A stretch of 64,000 nucleotides of DNA from Methylococcales bacterium. GTDB taxonomy: Bacteria; Pseudomonadota; Gammaproteobacteria; Methylococcales; Methylomonadaceae. The notes under the pieces are model-generated. The model was not told where the DNA came from, did not search any database, and was given only the letters and a program-made list of their open reading frames with translations. How positions within the stretch are numbered: the first letter of the stretch is position 1; each line of letters starts with the position of its first letter. Positions 62,198-64,000 of this stretch are shown here, one piece after another. The position numbers and the translations under genes were made by a program. Location: assembly GCA_026399095.1 (NCBI GenBank), contig JAPLRP010000076.1, positions 1-64,000 of the forward strand, written 5' to 3'.

Positions 62198-63493
62198 ATG
62201 AAAAAAACTAACAAACCAGATATTGTCGCTAAATTAACCTTTGCAGCTCTTGCTTTACCGGGCCTGTTGCAAACCGCCTCTGCCGGTCGGGTCGAAGAAA
62301 CCTATAACTCTGAATTTCAATATGGCCACTATTCCGAGAGTAATGGTCGTATGCAGGTCAATATTTATGATGGCGCAATCTCTGCACCTATTGGCAAATC
62401 CATGACGGCTTCTGTCAGCTTGGTTAGAGATATTATAGCCGGCGCATCGCCAGTCTATAACTCAAGAGACGCACAAGGAAACATTTCACAAGTACTTAGT
62501 GGAGCATCACCTACAAGTTATTGTGAAAAGTCAATTTGTGAGCAACGTGACGGCATTAGTGGCAACTTAACCAAGTTTTTGGATATGGGCTCATTAAGTT
62601 TTGGCGGTGGTTATTCAAGAGAACACGACTATGCTTCAAAATATTTCAATACTGGTGGTAGCCTTGATTTAAACAAGAAGCTAACTACCTTAAATTTTGC
62701 TGCTTCCGTTGCCTTTGATGACATCCAGCCATCACCTTCTGGTTACACTGGCTTAAAATATATTGATCCTGATTTTAAAGCCCACAAAACCAGTCAACAA
62801 TATTTGTTAGGTGTGTCTCAAATTATCAATAAAGACTCCCTCATGCAAAGTAATATGACGTTTGGTTACCATAGCGGGTACCTAACTGATCCTTATAAGC
62901 AAGTTAATGTTTTTGGAAAATATGACAGTAACGGTACTTTATTTGATATCTCTCCCAACTCAGGAATTATCCAAGAGGTAAGGCCTGGAGACCGCTTTGA
63001 ATGGGCTTGGCTTAACCAATACATTCGTAATTTTGATCAATTTAATCATGCCGCGTTACATACCGACTATCGCTTTAGCACGAATACATGGGGAATTAAT
63101 GCCCATACCTTTGAAACAAGTTGGTATCAACCCATTAAAGATGGATGGATGGTCATTCCACGCTTTAGATATTATTCGCAGGATCAGGCCGACTTTTATC
63201 AACCCGTCTTTGATGGTGTGGTCAATATTTCTAATCCTAATGTACTTTCTACGTTGGAAGGTGTTAGCGCTTATTCAAGTGACTACCGTTTGGCTGGCTT
63301 TGGCACGCTGTCTGGTGGCATAAAATTCAGTAAAGAGTTTACCGAAATAAAACATGTAACCGAACTTAAATTTCAAACTGGCATTGAGTACTACGCCCAT
63401 AACTCATCATTTCAGTTAGGGGGTAACAATAACAGTAGCTTTGCCAATTTTGATTACTATCTGTTAACCGCCGCTGTCAACATGAAGTTTTAA
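62198..63493 (+). CDS. DUF3570 exported protein, probable outer-membrane barrel
   Basis: A 431-residue protein with a signal peptide (cut near TASA-GR) and an alternating beta pattern ending in the aromatic LTAAVNMKF, as outer-membrane barrels do. Matches DUF3570: YSESNGRMQVNIYDGAISAP, RDIIAGASPVYNSRD, EQRDGIS. It is normally encoded next to DUF4266. It may export or bind a small molecule; function not established. Confidence 0.88.
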   Translation: MKKTNKPDIVAKLTFAALALPGLLQTASAGRVEETYNSEFQYGHYSESNGRMQVNIYDGAISAPIGKSMTASVSLVRDIIAGASPVYNSRDAQGNISQVLSGASPTSYCEKSICEQRDGISGNLTKFLDMGSLSFGGGYSREHDYASKYFNTGGSLDLNKKLTTLNFAASVAFDDIQPSPSGYTGLKYIDPDFKAHKTSQQYLLGVSQIINKDSLMQSNMTFGYHSGYLTDPYKQVNVFGKYDSNGTLFDISPNSGIIQEVRPGDRFEWAWLNQYIRNFDQFNHAALHTDYRFSTNTWGINAHTFETSWYQPIKDGWMVIPRFRYYSQDQADFYQPVFDGVVNISNPNVLSTLEGVSAYSSDYRLAGFGTLSGGIKFSKEFTEIKHVTELKFQTGIEYYAHNSSFQLGGNNNSSFANFDYYLLTAAVNMKF

Positions 63494-63606
63494 TTTTTAG
63501 ATTTTTAATCTTTTTTAATCGCTAAATAATCCAAAACCCATCAATTTGGTTTTGGATTACAGAAACTACCTCTAATTATCTATAACCACTAGTTGGACAA
63601 TTTACC

Positions 63607-64000
63607 ATGAAAAACATATTATCGATTTTGCTACTATGGATGTTAAGTGTCAGTTTAACCTACGCAGAAGTACCAAAAGCAGCAGTTACTGTTAAACCGC
63701 TTAATTCAGAACAGTGGCCTGCTCAATTTGAATTATCTTTAACTGTTCCTGTAGGCCATCATGCTTATCTGGATACCGGTGATGAACACATATATATACC
63801 CGTTACCCTTGACCCTAACGCTAAATTGGCGATATCAGGCCTTACTATCAGCAAGTTGGAAAAACCTGCCGGGGTACATGACAGCTTGGTTAAGGCCAAT
63901 GTGCTTCGAGATAAAGGCGATTTTATACTCGAACTATCACAAGCGAACCCCAAGACTGAAAGCCCTAAAGCCGCCAGTTTGGAGTTAACCTATCAATTGT
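63607..64000 (+). CDS. DsbD N-terminal-domain-like exported protein (3' end outside window)
   Basis: An open frame from ATG 63607 to the window end. Signal peptide (MKNILSILLLWMLSVSLTYA), then a soluble domain (QFELSLTVPVGHHAYLDTGD, IYIPVTLDPNAKL) resembling the N-terminal immunoglobulin-like domain of thiol:disulphide interchange protein DsbD. The membrane and thioredoxin parts would lie beyond the window. Fits the TlpA module as the electron source, but this is inferred from the first 131 residues only. Confidence 0.65.
   Translation, partial: MKNILSILLLWMLSVSLTYAEVPKAAVTVKPLNSEQWPAQFELSLTVPVGHHAYLDTGDEHIYIPVTLDPNAKLAISGLTISKLEKPAGVHDSLVKANVLRDKGDFILELSQANPKTESPKAASLELTYQL

Overview
The window looks like chromosome of an AT-rich gammaproteobacterium. 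The core gene neighbourhoods (rpsF-rpsR-DUF2232-rplI; pepA-holC-valS; pilB-pilC-pilD-coaE-zapD-yacG; leuS-lptE-holA) are typical of that class. The multihaem and TlpA/DUF4266/DUF3570/DsbD-like genes, the ornithine-lipid genes olsB-olsA and a PEP-CTERM fossil would fit a Methylococcales methanotroph. That last step is inference from gene content, not from a marker gene.

Accessory block, 1 to about 22,030. It opens with the end of a large serine recombinase, an AlpA-type regulator and a PrimPol-helicase replication protein, followed by a cluster of inverted repeats that could be an origin or element end. A short PEP-CTERM tail (5311-5409) is all that remains of a gene broken there. Next come a small serine resolvase with candidate res repeats, and a minus-strand run of secreted, lipoprotein and membrane genes of mostly unknown role (collagen-like protein, Cys-rich CPSGYYSSG repeat protein with a duplicated tail, PH-domain protein, TRL lipoprotein, secreted NUC1 nuclease coupled to a metallophosphoesterase). 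A complete type II-C CRISPR-Cas system follows: tracrRNA (minus strand), cas9 (1031 aa), cas1, cas2 and a 31-repeat array. The cas9 promoter candidate lies inside the tracrRNA gene, and the tracrRNA promoter overlaps the cas9 start codon. Each CRISPR repeat appears to carry its own promoter. Beyond the array are a possible tiny membrane protein and a stand-alone FtsK-gamma domain protein. The block ends in the last 34 codons of comF, which marks the junction with the core chromosome.

Core region, about 22,190 to 57,000. Gene groups here: a TVP38-flavoprotein fusion; an operon of PP-loop thiouridylase-like protein, tiny ORF, TusA, CDF transporter, argJ and Nudix-ThiE fusion; waaA; the ribosomal S6 operon with a structured leader; a putative phosphate-starvation region (olsB-olsA-two hydrolases on one strand, a beta-propeller lipoprotein on the other, and a small membrane ORF) with 11-bp-phased Pho-box-like repeats; pepA-holC-valS; the type IV pilus assembly genes pilB-C-D, then coaE interrupted by one in-frame stop codon, zapD and yacG; lnt; a ParA-like ATPase; a zinc-ribbon protein; leuS, a tiny membrane ORF, lptE and holA.

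End region, 57,000 to 64,000. After holA there is a large imperfect palindrome and a decayed copy of the holA 3' end. Three neighbouring exported proteins follow, two of them c-type cytochromes. All three share a C-terminal domain I do not recognise, and the largest has five haem motifs, one of them CX4CH. Divergently placed is a module of TlpA-like thioredoxin, DUF4266 lipoprotein, DUF3570 protein and a DsbD-N-like protein cut by the window end.
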